64,000 bases of DNA from Symsagittifera roscoffensis (lineage: Eukaryota > Xenacoelomorpha > Acoela > Convolutidae). The stretch covers positions 48,777,618-48,841,617 of the forward strand of contig NC_087067.1 of the NCBI RefSeq assembly GCF_963678635.1. The letters are read 5' to 3'. Shown here piece by piece: positions 23,241-37,380 of the stretch (position 1 is its first letter; every line of letters starts with the position of its first letter). The notes beneath the pieces are model-generated. The model searched no databases, had not been told where the DNA came from, and saw only the letters and a list, made by a program, of their open reading frames with translations. The position numbers were made by a program, and so were the translations under genes.

Positions 23241-26200
23241 GGATCAATTTCCCCCTCAGAAATTCGACACCCAAACCAGCCGAAAAGTCTTGTTCGGTGT
23301 TTTAGGAGAGCTCAGAAATTTTACTTAGTGACGACCTGAAAAAATGTTGGCAAAATTGAAATCCTTCATCCATCCTTATTCTAAATAGACCTCAAAGCTC
23401 TTTTGCTTTTCAAGCGTGTTGTTTTTTAGTTTTTTAGCTTTGGACATTAATTTTGCCTTGAGCAGAAGATAACATATTCCGCCTTTTCTAACTGATCATT
23501 TCTACCTTCCCTCATGTTTCATTTAGTCTTTACCGTAGCTTTCTGAATTTATCATCCTAAAATAAAACAAATATTGATGAAATATATTTGCAATGAATAA
23601 TTAAATGATTGATTACTTGCTAAATTTATTTTGATTTTACAACAGATATTGCTAAATATCTTTTTTAGTGAATTCAATGCAGTATCTCAACTTTTTGTAA
23701 CAAAGTGAAATCTTATTCAGAAAAAATTGATATATACTGTCTTTGTTACCAAGAACAAGCGACATTCGACCTGAAAACTTTTTTCTAGCACGTAGCAAAA
23801 GTGATAAAACATTGGAGGTTGATTTTCCTATTTAATTCCTTCAAAAACTTTTCGGAAAGCTCGGTTCCATTTTAGTTTTGTAATTTTGCTTAAGTTAAAA
23901 AATCTGACTGTTGATTTTACAAATATTTTTTTGATTTCCTCAAACTACAAGAGAAAATAATTTTTAAAAAAAGAGAAGAAAAAAATGTTTGTTCCTTTTT
24001 GCAATTACTCGGCCCAAAATTAGAAAAAGGCAACAAACAAAGCAATTTAATATTGATGCATTGTGAGCCTCCATCGCTTTAAATCCAAATAATTTCTCAT
24101 AATTCAGTTTCACTCCTTACATTTTAGTCCCTAGCAACCAAAAAACGTAGCTGACATCAATGAAAACAACGGGAAACATTTTGCAATTTCAGTTCAACCA
24201 ATTTCCGCTACTTAATGTAAAACATGAACAAATATTAGCTGACCTTAGAAAACCTTCCCATAGTTAATTCAATGCAAATTTTGCATTGAAAACCAAATCA
24301 AACTTTGAGTGAAAGCAAATACCCAAACCACAATCTGTATTACGGAAGCTGAGTAGATCAAAAAAGACTGAAAATCTTGCAATATTTGAGCCGATAAAAG
24401 AATAGAAAAGAGTGGTAACAAGCATTGCCAAAAATGGAATAAAAATATAGGTTTTAGTGCCAAAATATTCAATTTTTCTAACCAAAACAACAATATATTG
24501 AGTCTAACCTATACAAAACCTCTATATTAACTCTATATATTCTGATTATAATTCAGTACATAATCTTTATATAAAAATTTTGTATACATTAGAAAACCTG
24601 TACAAAAACCCTGAAAAGACTACCCGATAAAACAAAAAAGATATAAAGTTTTTGAAAGAAAAGGGTTGAAAAGGGGGTACAAAGAGGTGTACGTTTAATA
24701 AATATCTTACCAGTAGAAAAATCCATTGAATCTGAGAAGTTAATTATTTTTATGTTCTCCGCCTAATGGGACACCTGAAAACGCCCCATGCTGGTTTAAT
24801 GTTGTTCTCACATACGATTCAGAATTGTATTGTAAGCTTTTGTAAATAACTCTGTAACTAGATATCGTTTGAAAACGATTGATAATGATTATTATAATAT
24901 AATCTATACACATTCTGTATGAAATCGGTAAGTACGTTGTATATATGAATATAAAATCTGTAAAAAATTGATAGTTTTGTCTAAAAACTATGGGGTTTTA
25001 ATAATTTCAATTTTAACCATCGAAAACTTAAATAAAGGGTTGTTTTTCGCAATTTTTTCAAAAAGTTTGTTGCCAGGAAAAGTTTTCCTCGGTGTTACAG
25101 TGAGCTGAGCTCACTAGAGAAGACTTGTTCAGCGCAAAAAAAAGTCATTTTTGAAACTTTTTATTCTCAAGGTGGCGCTAACGAAAACTACGAAAACTAA
25201 TTTTACTGAATTTTTCTTGACTTGAATACAAATATCACGGCTAACTTCACTACTAGTGTTTCTATTATTTTTCTCATAATAAGCCTGTTCCTTCATTTTA
25301 CTCGCTCGATTTATTCGAATTTAAACTGAAACTAAAAACAATTTCAAATCATTTTTTCTGGCACTATGACAACTTTTTGGATTTAAAAAAAAACTTTCAA
25401 ATATAGGTGAAAGGGTTTCCTTATAATTAACCCAGTCTGATTATGATTCGTCGTAGCTGATATTGCGCCGAACAATGAGGCTGGCAACCGGACATATTTG
25501 TTTCAAACTGTAATCGATGGTTTGTAATTTTTCTGTTTGGTATCGCAGAAGAACATAACCACAAGCTGGTGCAAATCTGGAAATTCTGGTATGATTAGTA
25601 CAGAAATGAAAAACAATTTTGTGAATACCCTTGAAAGTCCCGTCTTCTTTTCAGGTCTATCATAAAAAAGGCTATTTTTGGCATTCTAAGCGCTTCAAGG
25701 TCGCCGCAAATCACAACTTATTTCACAATCTTTTCTACAATTCAATCGAGTGAATGTTTTCAGAATTTTTGGATGGCTCAATTGAGTTTGATCGATTGAA
25801 AGAAAAGATTTGGAATGATGATGCACTGGTCTGATTTGAACAGCATGCTTCAGTAATTTCTGCAAGAAACTGCATGAAAAAAACTGAAACTTTATTAAGA
25901 ACACTTAGGAAAATTTCACTCGAGGACACTTTTTTGGTATCTATTGTTGTTGATATCTCAGGAAAAAATGTTGAAATCTAAGATGTGACATGTTAAAATG
26001 CTAAATTACTTTTCTCTTATTTCATAAAATTCTTTTTTTAACAAAAAAATTGAAGATCGGTTGACTGTTTTTTTGCTACACACTTAGTTGAGTACACTTG
26101 TTGCAAAATCTGTTGGTTGATCATGTTTGGTGTATTTAACCACTTTTCAATAAAACAGTGAAATCAATTCAGAAAACACTTTATGTCTCAATTGTCCTAT

Positions 26201-29200
26201 GAGTTAAAAAAAACGTTTTCTTTTATTTGTACTATAGTCAACACTTTAAAGCGATGCGATAAAAAGTCAACTCTGAAAAAGTTAACTCCAGCAAAAAAAA
26301 CAACTAATTGCTTTTCCATGCTTACGAACTTTTTAAAACCTTTATACTCATAATGAAATATCGTTTCCAAGTGAAGCCACAACACGGAAAGAATTAGAAA
26401 TGAAGATTGTTTTTATAAAAAGATCGCTTAAGATAATGCCATAAGTTAAATTAAACTGTTTTTGGGCGTTGCAGCGCGCGGGTCAAAAATTTCTTTTCGG
26501 ACACTTTTGTAAGATAGTCTTACTAGCTCACAAAAAAAACAAATTGATTTGTAGAAACAAAAATTGATGGTTTAGAAGAATTAAATAAACATCTAGAAAA
26601 TAAAGCTAACGGTAAACAACGATAAACAATTTCAGGTTTCTAAAGTTTAAATACAAAATAGTTTGTTTATCAGGTTACTATGAGCTTGATTTTTTTTCAT
26701 TTCTTCAACGTAAGTGGAAAGAAGCATACCGTTGAGCAGAACCCAATTTTTTGGTGCAATCGAGTGTTTTGATGCAAACTTTGTGTGTATTGCAACAGCT
26801 CTAGCTATGTATTTTAGTTGAAAATTTTTGTTTCTTTTCAGTAACTATTTTTGCTTTTCTTTATTATTACAGATTGGCATTCACTCCATATTTTTTGCAG
26901 AATAGTTCTTGAGTTATTCTTGAGCAGTTCTTGAGCAGTACTAAAAAAACTCATTTTTTTTTTTATAGATTTGATTGATTTAAACCTATTTTGTAGCAAG
27001 TGGTTGATATAAGACGTTTCAGTAGCATTTCTAGGTGTTCCAATTCGGTTCTATCATTTGATGGGTAAATGAGAACTCTATATTGTAAAACTGACTGAAC
27101 TAAAGTTGATACGCCAAAAAAAGAGTTTTTTTTTGTTTTGGCAAAGTTTTTCTCAGTTTACAAAAAATCCAACCTTAATGGCTTATTTTTTCTTAGTTTT
27201 AAGAACTTCTGTAGTTTACAAAGGTTAGTTTTTCATCTCTAATTATTCCAAAGTATTTGTACCTCTGAGTTTTTCTATGCTTTCGCCACTGATTTTTGTA
27301 TCAGTAGAAATTTTGCAGCTCTTTTTTTGAAACAAAAATAAGTTTTGGTTTTCTCAGTAGAAATTGTTAGTTTGATGCTTGCTAATCAAAAATTAGTTTC
27401 CTCTACGACTTCATGGTGGCCTGGTTTTTAAAAATCTAGCAAAAAGATTGTTTTCATGATTGTATTATTCATATAGAGCAACATATTACTTATTTGGCGA
27501 GGACTGTCGCTTTTCCTATATCATGTATAAATAAGATGAATAGAAGCGGATCCAAAACTGATCGCTTGAGGGACACCAAATTTTAGATTTTTTAACTTTT
27601 CAATTTTTCTCGAGATGTATACATATTTTTTTCTATTTGCTGAAAATGATTTCAAAAAACATTTTCAGGGCCCCAAGTCCAAATGGCTTGCGTTCAATCA
27701 ACATGATACAACAGTGGTATATTGGCATCTGTAAATTTGATTCAAATATAAACTGTATTTGACTGAATAGGCTATTTTTGTCATAAAAATTCTTAAACTT
27801 ATTAAAAATGAGCTTCTCAAAAAACTAGCCAAAAGCTGGTTACAAAAAACTTGGTTTAAATTAGCCGGGTCTTTTTTTTGTTGACATTTTTGTCTTTTAA
27901 AATTTCTTTTGCAATTTATAGGATTTCGTGAAAATGCTGGCAATCGAGACATTTTTGAAAAACTTTGTCAACAGTTCAGAAAATATAGGCTGAAGTTTTT
28001 TTAGAATTAAATAGTTTATGTGGTATGGGTCAAGGTTGTTTTTCGTTTCCAACTTTTCAAACAATTTTTCTATAGTTTTTTTTGTTTATTGGTTTCATAT
28101 AAAAACAAAATTTTAACGCTAAGCTTTTTTTTGTTTTGGCTGAAAAAATGTTGAGACAAGATTGTTTCCAGTATGAGAAAAATACCAAACTTGTTTTTGA
28201 TAACGTCTTTCAAAGTTTGTTCTTTTTTGTTTATGGAACCTTATAATTTTTTGTTCATTCTGAAAACTCTTTATTATGATTATGTATTTCAACTTCATAT
28301 TTTTATCTAAAAAAACGCTGTCTATTTCTTTGCTTTTTTTTCCGAAAAGCTTTTTGCATTTTAATTTTTTTGCTACTTTGATGTACCGAGGCTTTTGAAT
28401 TGGTTTAGCAACCGATGATTTTTGGGGCCAAATTTTTTTTGTCATTTTTTGAGTTTTGTTGTCATTTTTTGAGAAGTTCAAGGTTGAGTTGATACTTTCT
28501 CTGACATATATACCTACTTCGCTTCATTTTTTTCGCGAGCAGACAGTTTTTAAAAAAAGATACATATGTAATTGAGAGTGGCTGATTATATGATTTTCCT
28601 TCAAACAAGTTTCTTTTCTTCATATTGTTTTGTTGCAAAACAATTTGAAGTTCAAAATTACAATTTGAATTTTTTATGTTGCAATGCAATTTGAATTTAA
28701 AATACCTATAAGTTTTAGAATACCTCTGAGAGCCCCCATTTGGTAATTTCAACTCCACCTAATTTTTCTTCAGGCACCATTGGCACCAATATATGCTTTT
28801 TTGGATGAGTTTGGTCAAAACTTTTCGAAAACTTTTCTCAAAAATTTTCCAAGGGTTTCTGTAGGTAAATTTGTTAAACACTTTGCAGAGTAAGATTTTT
28901 GATCGAAACATTCTAATTTTTTGTCCTATAAAAATGCCGGCCCGACAAAAATTCGGAAAACTTTTTCGAAAAACCACCCTCACTGTCGAAAAAATCCTAA
29001 ATTTTTCAACGGAAAAAGTGAAAAAAGTGTTTTTTAAATACGACTATCTTGTTCGAGAACACTAAAATAAACAAAAGCGAAAATTGGCGTTTTCAGACAC
29101 TCTTCTAAACTTTTTGATTTCAATTATTTGAAATATTATCAAAAAAAAATTATTTTGTAATATCTAGTTTTTTTACCCATACTGCAGTCTACGCAGTAGC

Positions 29201-29204
29201 TTGC
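23241..29204. other. 6 kb of AT-rich non-coding DNA
   Basis: Neither strand shows a supportable exon, RNA gene or element end. The longest open frames, for example 28119-28481 and 28462-28758 on the minus strand, are Lys/Asn/Phe-rich translations of A/T runs without domains. Confidence 0.55.
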
Positions 29205-29615
29205 AGAGGGGTGGCGACCGCCCCCTTCCTCAACTCTGGTGGCCAATTTTTGTCCAATGGGTCCCACCTTTGATATATTTTTATGATAACAATTTTTTGG
29301 CTGGCCAGCCTCATAATTTTTTAAAGGCGCCGTGGGCGCCAATACAACAACTAATTCTGAGGGGGGGAGCGCGCGCCGAAAACACAATTTTTTGGTCAAT
29401 TTTTTAAAATGTGCTGAAAACGTCATTTTTAGCCTGTTATTTTTTTGCTCGAAAACTTACTTGCGGAGCAGAAAATTTTTGACAAAATAGGGTACTTTCA
29501 GTATTTTTGGAGAGCTCGGAAAATCAATTAAGTCGACAAAAAAGGTCGAGAAAACTTTTATTTTATTTTTTCAAAAAACCGCCCCCACCTTAGAAAAACT
29601 TGCGCGCGCGCCACT
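29205..29615 (-). mobile_element. hAT-like MITE copy, reverse orientation
   Basis: The family landmarks appear as reverse complements: GGCGCCGTGGGCGCC near 29323, GGAGCGCGCGCCGAAAA near 29366, AGAGCTCGGAAAATCAATTA near 29511 and ACCGCCCCCACCTTAG near 29578. Termini are eroded (GGTGGCGACCG on one side, CGCGCCACTGAG on the other), so no TSD is claimed. Confidence 0.65.
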
Positions 29616-30648
29616 GAGTACACGCTAAATTTTTATACAGTTGAAACAGACAATAAAAAGATCAATGGTAATTTTATCTGTTCAGGTGGTACAAACACTG
29701 ACATTTCCTCTATGTTCAAAGGCCATTTATGGCTAATTGAATCGCCAACATTTCAATCCCGGGATTAATTTCCCACGATCGCTACCGTTGAATTTAATTT
29801 AACCAGAAGGCCGCTATGACTTTTAATAATAAGTTGAGAGTGATGCGAAAGTGAAATTCATGCTTTTGTTTTTTTTGTGGCAAAAAAAAGATGGGAGAAA
29901 ACTCAATTAGATCGCTTAAAAATGAAATTTTTTCACGGAATCAAACTTATTTTTGTTCGTTATGAATAGCCATCTGTTTTTCTGAAATTGGTCTGTCTTT
30001 TTGCTATTATCTCAAAAGTGGCGAACTGGTGTTTTTGAACAATTGGATTGGCTAAAATAAATTCAAGGACACAATTCGTTCAACAATTATGACGAACCAG
30101 CGGCAATTTCAGGAGTTTATCTGAAAACCTCCTTTCTTAATGCTTTACCTTGTTTCGATGCTCGGTACTCGGTGTATTACAAAAATTTAAGAAGAAAAAA
30201 ACTAAAATCAAAATCTACAACCACTCAGTCACAAATTTTTTTTTCAAAGATACGAGAAAATTTCAATTAAGGATTGGGTTATAAATTAAATAAGGCTATT
30301 GGAACTTAAATTGAAAGTTGTGAACAAGTTTTAAATTTAGTTTTTAATGAAAACATTCCTAAATAAACAAAAAATCTGATAGAAGGTGGTATACCCATTT
30401 AGCAGTTATCAATCGAGTTGAAAAAACTTCATGATAAATAATTACAAAATATATTCATTCATTTTAAAATTGCGGACGAAGTTTACATCCTCAACCTCAA
30501 ACACGTTTATGGGGAGGATGGTAACTTGGTTCTGAGTTCGAATTTTCCGCCAATCAGAACAGAATATTTTACACGAAGCGCTTAGCAAACTTAAACTAAA
30601 TTGAACACTGGGATGGACAATTTTAACTTAGTCTAATTGGGGGGAGCA
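29616..30648. other. Non-coding stretch
   Basis: No gene, RNA or element terminus is recognised. Confidence 0.5.
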
Positions 30649-30912
30649 GGGGCGGATCTAGGATTTTTTCGAGGGGGCGGATTTCAAGTCACAATGCAAG
30701 CAAATGTTTGAAAAAACAGGCCAAAAAAAAAGCTTGGAAAACTTTGACCAAAAAAAGCGTTTTTTCGGCGCGCGCTCCCTCTTCGAAATTAATATATATT
30801 GGCGCCCACGGCGCCTTTAGAAAAGTTTTAGCGTCAGTCAGCCAAAAATGTATATCTCAAATTAGTACAAAGGGGGACACTTTGGGCCGGCAGGGGGTCG
30901 AATCCCTATGTT
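30649..30912 (+). mobile_element. hAT-like MITE copy, truncated at right
   Basis: It starts CAGGGGCGGATCTAGG, the cleanest left terminus in the window, and continues through TTCGAGGGGGCGGATTT, GGCGCGCGCTCCCT and GGCGCCCACGGCGCC to GGGGGTCGAATCCCTA, where family similarity ends before the right inverted repeat. Confidence 0.7.
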
Positions 30913-31135
30913 TCCACTCATTTCATGTACGATCAAAGTTAGCATGAATTTCGATGACCAGAACATTATCTTAATACGTCGTATAAACATTATCGTATAA
31001 GTCTTATTATCTTACTTGATCTAATTGACGGAGGTTATCATGTTAGACTTTTCCTTACTCTTTTTGACATAAAGAGCATCCGAAAACAAAAGAAACTTCA
31101 GAAAACATATTGCATCTAGAGTTCGTTCAAAAAAG

Positions 31136-31221
31136 GACACATCGTGAGCCAATTAGAATAAAGAAAAGAAAACACGCACAAATTTTTTCTTTTCTCGATT
31201 CTAATTGACTCACGATGTGTC
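31136..31221. repeat. 24-bp inverted repeat hairpin
   Basis: GACACATCGTGAGCCAATTA (31136-) pairs with TAATTGACTCACGATGTGTC (ending 31221). The loop includes complementary A/G-rich and T/C-rich runs. It could be a very short MITE. Confidence 0.7.
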
Positions 31222-32284
31222 TAATGTATGGCGTGTCTACTTGCCAAGTAATCACTATATCCCATTTTTTGATGAGCAAAGCGTAAATGCGCAGTTTGTC
31301 TAATAAAGGCGCCATCAGTGCAGTCAAAAAGTAGACAACCTTTATTTCATACCTGTCAAAAATAGATAATTACTATTTTAACCAATCAGAATGGAGAACA
31401 GAAAGAAAAATTAGTAAAGAAATAGTTATAAAATATTTGTTTCCTGAGTTTGCTTTTTGTTCTCGTTTTCTGATTGATTAATATGGTAGTTATCTACTTT
31501 ATGACGTGTCTATTTTACGACCTGTCTGCTTTTTGCTACGTAATGAGGCTGATGCACAAAACAAATGCGGATATTCAACAAACCACCATATCTACAAATT
31601 GCCATATCTTGAAGACGAAGTTACATAACAATAGCGTAAATTACATCAGAATTACAAAAAACTGCAGAACAACGGTGACAATCTGTTGTGCTAATGCGCA
31701 ACAAAGTTATTTTTTCAGCTTTTTGGAATGGTAATAATTTATTTTTCGGTTTGTTAGCTTTTATCACATTTTATTTTTACTGCTGGTAACTATTTATAGA
31801 GGTGGCGTCCCTCACGATGGAGGGACGGAATCTTGGAAATTTAATTTTAGTTATTTTCAGCCAATCAGAAACGAGTATTCAAAAATCTTAAACAAATGGC
31901 GAAAATCTCAAAAAAAACGAATAAATCCAGGCCAAAAAAAATCGACTGATAAATGAATATAGAAGACCCTTTAATCAATTAAAATTTTCGTCCCATTAAG
32001 CAGATATACGTTTTTTCAAACATTGCAAAATCGAAATCGGCTGATGGAAAAAAGCTGAAACTGAATTTAACGAAAAAAATGATAAAAAGTTTTTGTTTAT
32101 CGGCACAAGTTATACAACTAAATTAATTTTTTGTTAAAAACGACTTCGGTTATGTGCGAAAATTGGTTAACCAATCGTACTGTCAATCTGATTTGTTGAA
32201 AGTTTTCAATCATGCAGTCCCTCTATCATGCGAATACTTCCCATTTAAAGTCATAGTTCGAAATTTAGATTTCAAAACCTAATA

Positions 32285-32477
32285 TCGAAAAAAATTGACG
32301 CTGAACTGATTCCTCATGTCCACGAAAATTTTTTGCAACGCGCAAATTTGCTCTAAACTGTATGATTTATGATCCTCACAAAAACGGTTTTATAAATCAT
32401 AAAGTTTGGGGCAAATTTCTGCAATGCAAAATAAACTTCATAGGGATAAGGAATCAGTTCAGCGTCAATTTTTTTGA
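32285..32477. repeat. Imperfect palindrome of about 190 bp
   Basis: ATTGACGCTGAACTGATTCC near 32293 pairs with GGAATCAGTTCAGCGTCAAT ending near 32470. Inner segments around ATGATTTATGATCC and TTATAAATCATAAAG also pair. Consistent with a small foldback MITE; no TSD identified. Confidence 0.65.
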
Positions 32478-35192
32478 AGTTTTTTTTCGAAGTCTTTCAG
32501 GAATTTGAATTTTTTTGCTTTTCTATATTTGCCCATTTGATACTGCTATAGGCCACCAATTGCTTAAGCTCACTTTGACAACATAAAGTTTTCTAAGCAC
32601 AATTTTTTAAATTTAAAAAGCGATTAATTGGTCAAAACTATGCTCAAATCGACATGTTTTTCGGGCAAGCTCAGTTATCATTTTTTCAAAATCCACACCA
32701 TAAAACGCAAAATTGTTAGATCTATTTTTGTGCGAAAATCATTTTCAATGACGACTATCACGATGGCGAAGACTCATTTAAAACGGGTGCCGACTGTTAT
32801 TGAAGCGGCGTGCTGCCAGCAAGCAGCCAATATCAACTTCATGCTGTTCACTTAGCAAACAAGTTTGACCAGCCTCCTTTAATTGTCGGCTGAAAAATAA
32901 AACGCAGGCTGTTTTTGAAATATTTTTTTAAATTGATTGGAATAATTTTTTTTCAAGCAGAACATTCAAACGAACTGATATTTGATTAAAATTTGTCACG
33001 CAATTTGCCAAAACTATTCAAGAATTTATAGGTTTGCTTTTGTTTGACAATTTTTTCTTATTCCTCCGAACTGAAATTGTTGTCAGATAATTGCTGTCTT
33101 TTACAGAGCGTTTCATTTGCTACCTAATAACAAGAACTGAGACAAAAAAATATTAATTTGGAAAAATCAGAAATGTCATAGAAACAATTAGATATAAAAA
33201 TAACTTTTTTTTCAAAACTGATAACGAATGCTTTATGTTGATTGAATGCTTTTCTGTATCAGTTTTATTTAAGTAGTTGAAAGCATCACAAATGGATGCA
33301 AGGCCTGCCTTGAATTTTTTCTATTCTTTTTAATTTGATTTTGTGCCACCATTAGAAAAACAGTTTTTTTATCAAGAAAATTTAAGCTTATTTAATCTCT
33401 GATACATCTATACTCTTGACTAACCAACAAAAAAAAATTGATTTTGAAAATCCGAAATACAAAATTTCAGCGGCATAAAACAAGGAACTACGTGTACGAG
33501 TAAAAAAATGGCTTATACTGCTTAGAAACAGTCAAAACAGCCTTGTTTAGTTAAAACTACCCATTAAAAAACAATAGGTTGTGTATGAAATTTAAATTTT
33601 GCTCAGTATGTAATGTATGGGTAATTATTTTAGGTCATGAAAAAGTCAACGGAAATTTACCTTTGAAGTTTTTGCTTGATTAAAAGTAATCTAATTCCAG
33701 CCCAGAGACACCTAAATTACTGAGGTAGAAATGCAATTACATTTGAGTAATAACTCAGTGAAATCCATCTTTATAACCTGACATAAATAAAAATAGAAGC
33801 AGGGATCGTTACGAGTTCATCAGGCGTTAACATTTTCATCATTATTTTTTCATGGTCCCAATAAGTAATGATTCCCAGTCTCAGCTATTCAATGATTTCT
33901 TGTGAGTTCGGGTGTCTGAAATTGAAATTTGATTTAGTTTACCAGCTACATATACAACGCCAAAAGCAATATAATATGCCTGGAGGGAGATCCTAAAGAG
34001 CAGTACTGCTAATCGAGTAGGATATCATCATATTTTGCTGCAAACAGCTGAATTAGAATTTCATTCGAAATCACCATGTCCTGGCAGTAAATTGAAAGTA
34101 AATTGCTCAATAGTTGAAAACTTGAACTGATTGAAGGGCAGCAACTTGAACAAAGTTGTATGAGTAGCATTTTTGTCAACCCGGAATTTAGTTTGAGACT
34201 GCTCCCTTCTACCAAAACGGTCCCTCAAAAACAACACTACCAAAACTATCTTTAATACTTCATTATTTTTGAAAAAAAAGTCAATTTTAAATTGGCTAGC
34301 AAAAAATACCATAAATGGAACTGCTGTGTAACTCATTTTCTACAGCTTTTTAGTTAACTTTGAGGTTGGTTCTTAATGAATATGTCCATCGTTTGCTTCT
34401 TAATGGCGAATGATTTGATGGAATGTTGCTTGTCTTTTTGTGAAAAACATGTGTCACTTAAGCGGTATTTCGTACCTACAAACGAATATGCACCAGGTAA
34501 AATGTTGAACCTTAAACAAAGCAAATTTCTCCCCTTTTTGCAATAGCGGCAATTATGGTAAAAAGATGGAAAATAAAGACACTTTCATTTTACATCTAAG
34601 TTCAATTAATGGGATTGAAAAGGTACTTTTGTTTATTTACAAAACAATGGCTTCAAATCACAATAATGGAACGACAGGTGAACAAATTGAACATATTCAC
34701 GCAATTGATTTCAGATCAAAAAGCTTCTATTCATTCACATTTTATTTTCTTTTGAATTTGCGCATTACCGGATTGTTTTTCTCATTTATCGAAGATTAAA
34801 ACAGTGATTTAACACCGAGTTCCTTTTTAAGACTGCGGAGCTATTCCACTAATGGACAATATAGTTGCTAAAATTCTCCCGCCTTCCTTGCCCAGTTTAC
34901 AAGGGAGAAGGGCTTTTCAGGCGCCCAAAAAAGAATCCTTGTCTCTAAATAGCTTCGTTTTCACTGTCTGCCAGATTAAAGGTACTTCAATTGTCTACTC
35001 ATTGAACTTGAGGGAAAACTTCAATTTTCAATCATGCTCAGCTTAAAAATTCGATCAAGGCCGTTTTCCTTTCTCTTAAACATGAAAGGCTCTTTTAAAA
35101 ATTGCATAAACATGATTTTTTTGATGCACTCTGTTGTTATACAAGATTGCCTATATTCAGACAAAATAAGTAAATAAGTAAATTTTCATGTA

Positions 35193-35290
35193 AGTGTGTG
35201 TGTATGTGTGTATGTGTGTAAACGTATTTAAGGGTTGATAATGAGGGAGGGGGATGAGGAGGGGAGAGGAGAGGCGAAAAAAAGGGGGAA
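35193..35290 (+). repeat. GT microsatellite and purine tract
   Basis: A (GT)n/(GTAT)n array at about 35193-35220 is followed by a G/A-only tract (GGGAGGGGGATGAGGAGGGG) at about 35245-35290. Simple sequence. Confidence 0.8.
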
Positions 35291-36662
35291 GGGGTAGAAG
35301 CGCTTCCTTTTTGGAAGAATTTATCTAGAGCTGTGGGTATATTTTGGATACTTATGATTGAAAACTTTGGTATTCAAGAATGTGTTTTTTGATTCCCAGT
35401 TTCGCGTGACCCTTACATTTGCCAATACTAAGTCCAATAACTTCCTCGATACTTTTTGATCGTACAAATTACTCAATTCTGCTAGGTCGAAAACTTCATC
35501 TCACAACTTATAGATGATCTACCCTCTTTTAGGGTTTTAATATGTTTTAATATCTGTTTTTAAAATTAACTTCAGGAGAGCAGCACCTGATGTTGGGTAG
35601 AGTAAAGGATATTCTGGCTGAAAAAGTGGACGTATGGCTGTTCTACCCCTCTCAGGAAAGGGCTAAATTCAAGCAGACATTATTGTTGCTATGAATGAAG
35701 ATGGGTGGGGCGATCACTCTTTTGCTGATGGCGATCACGTTTTTAAACAGCTTAGACCTTACATTATTGACCTACAAATAGTTTGAAGGTCTGAAAGCTT
35801 TCGCAACCGCAATTAATAATTACGATAAGGATTCGGATCAATTACTGCACGTTTTTTCTTCTTGTTTGTAGAAAACTAACGAGGCTAATTGATTGTAACA
35901 TCCGTTTCATGGAACATTTCGGCTCTTTTCCTTTTCCCCCACAAATCTCAAAACTCCATTTTTAAATTACTTATGCATGCTGTTATGGCTAAATGTTCGA
36001 TTTTTTTAAAAATGTTATGAGGTTCAGAATGAAGGTATTAATATTGGTTCAGAATAAATATTTTATTCATCATGCAAAATTTCATTACATTATGGAAACA
36101 CCAAGTTAGTGGGGGAGGGGTTGCGGAAAGGAGTCAAAGTTTGTTGGGTCAAATAGTTCAGATTGCTTGAATTTGGCCTCAATGTCTTGCATACAGGACT
36201 GTCCTTGGACCTACTTGAAGCCCTTAGAAGACGACATTGTCAGGTAAAACAATGGTAGATGGGTACCTGAACAATATTTGGGCGCTTTTCCTTCGCTACC
36301 CCCACCTAAAGTAAGCATCATTTTTATAGTTGAATGAGGTCAGCTGTGTGAGAAAGGTCAGTCGATATTTAAACCTTTACTTCTTAATGATAAAAAAACT
36401 GAAACATGGATGGTCGGTTACTGCGCAAAAACTACTTTCATAAAAAAAACTATTAAACTTTTTTTAAATTTTTATTCACATTAGTGTCGTTTTCTCCGTG
36501 CGCGCTGTGATAAGAAGACTACACAAATGCGTATAAAGTTAGTGAACAAGGCACATTCGACAATCGTTGTCATGAAAAAGTGAACAACAAACAAAAACAA
36601 ATGAAAAAAAAATCAGAAAACATTCTATCATTTCCTGTTTTCTTTTTCGCAATAATTTTCAG

Positions 36663-36965
36663 GAGATTTTAGAAATGATGTATGCCAAGTTAGCGCTAAA
36701 TGCAGCATATTTGTTGGGACCCATCTGTCATTCTTGTGTCTTTGTTGTCAGACTATCGACGCGACAGTTAATCTGTGTGATTGAAAAGGGATTCGTGGTA
36801 GAGCGACAGAGAAGAATAACTGTGAATGAGAATGTGTACAATGCGGCCCTAGTCTTCATCAGTCCAGATATGAACTTAATTGCAAACAAAAGCAGTTCAA
36901 TTGCATCTTATGAAGATGTTGTTGCTACCGCTGAACAATCTATCGAGAACCACAATAACTTATGA
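36663..36965 (+). CDS. 3'-terminal exon, possible GPCR TM7 and tail
   Basis: A strong 3' splice site (a T-rich tract ending TTTTCAG) at 36662 opens a frame of 100 codons ending in TGA at 36965, and the stretch is clearly less AT-rich than its flanks. The first third is hydrophobic (LALNAAYLLGPICHSCVFVV) and followed by RLSTRQ. It could be TM7 with the start of helix 8, leading into a hydrophilic C-terminal tail with a Ser-rich patch. The standard NPxxY signature is not present, so the GPCR reading is tentative. The phase-0 acceptor fits the phase-0 donor at 2045, but that alone does not link exons 34 kb apart. Alternatives are the last exon of any other membrane protein gene. Confidence 0.4.
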   Translation, partial: EILEMMYAKLALNAAYLLGPICHSCVFVVRLSTRQLICVIEKGFVVERQRRITVNENVYNAALVFISPDMNLIANKSSSIASYEDVVATAEQSIENHNNL

Positions 36966-37083
36966 ACACATTTCTTGAATAAGCTCTTGTATCATTAACG
37001 AATCTACCGCAAAAACTTTTTTTTGTTGACAACATGAGAGCAGTGTGTGGATTGGTATATGGATTGAGAGAGCGTTGTGTATA

Positions 37084-37199
37084 TTTTTGAACCTACACAG
37101 AAAAACAACCTACATTTTTGAACACTTAAAGTAAATATTTACAGCCCAGAACTTAAGTGTTCAAAAATGTAGGTTCTTTTTTTGTGTAGGTTCAAAAAT
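37084..37199. repeat. Hairpin repeat with reiterated CAAAAATGTAGGTT
   Basis: GAACCTACACAGAAAAACAA... and CCTACATTTTTGAACACTTA (37089-37128) pair with TAAGTGTTCAAAAATGTAGG and TGTGTAGGTTC (37153-37193). Further direct copies of GGTTCAAAAATGTAGG follow to about 37250. Confidence 0.75.
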
Positions 37200-37380
37200 A
37201 TAGATTCAAAAATGTAGGTTTTTTTTCTGCGTAGGTTCAAAAATGTAGGCTTGCATATTTCCATTCCAACTCTGGATTTTTACTTTGTTTCGTTGATTAA
37301 TTAGCAAGTATGTATAACATTATGACAATTAAACAATTTTGAATACATTCTGATGTACGGAATTCTTTTTATATACAGTA

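Larger units (their letters stand above)
30913..36662. other. Non-coding stretch, possibly intronic
   Basis: No exon can be supported, although some less AT-rich patches (about 31490-31730, 34850-35040, 35570-35720) could hide short exons. If the exon at 36663 belongs to the receptor gene starting at 1755, this would be intron. Confidence 0.45.
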
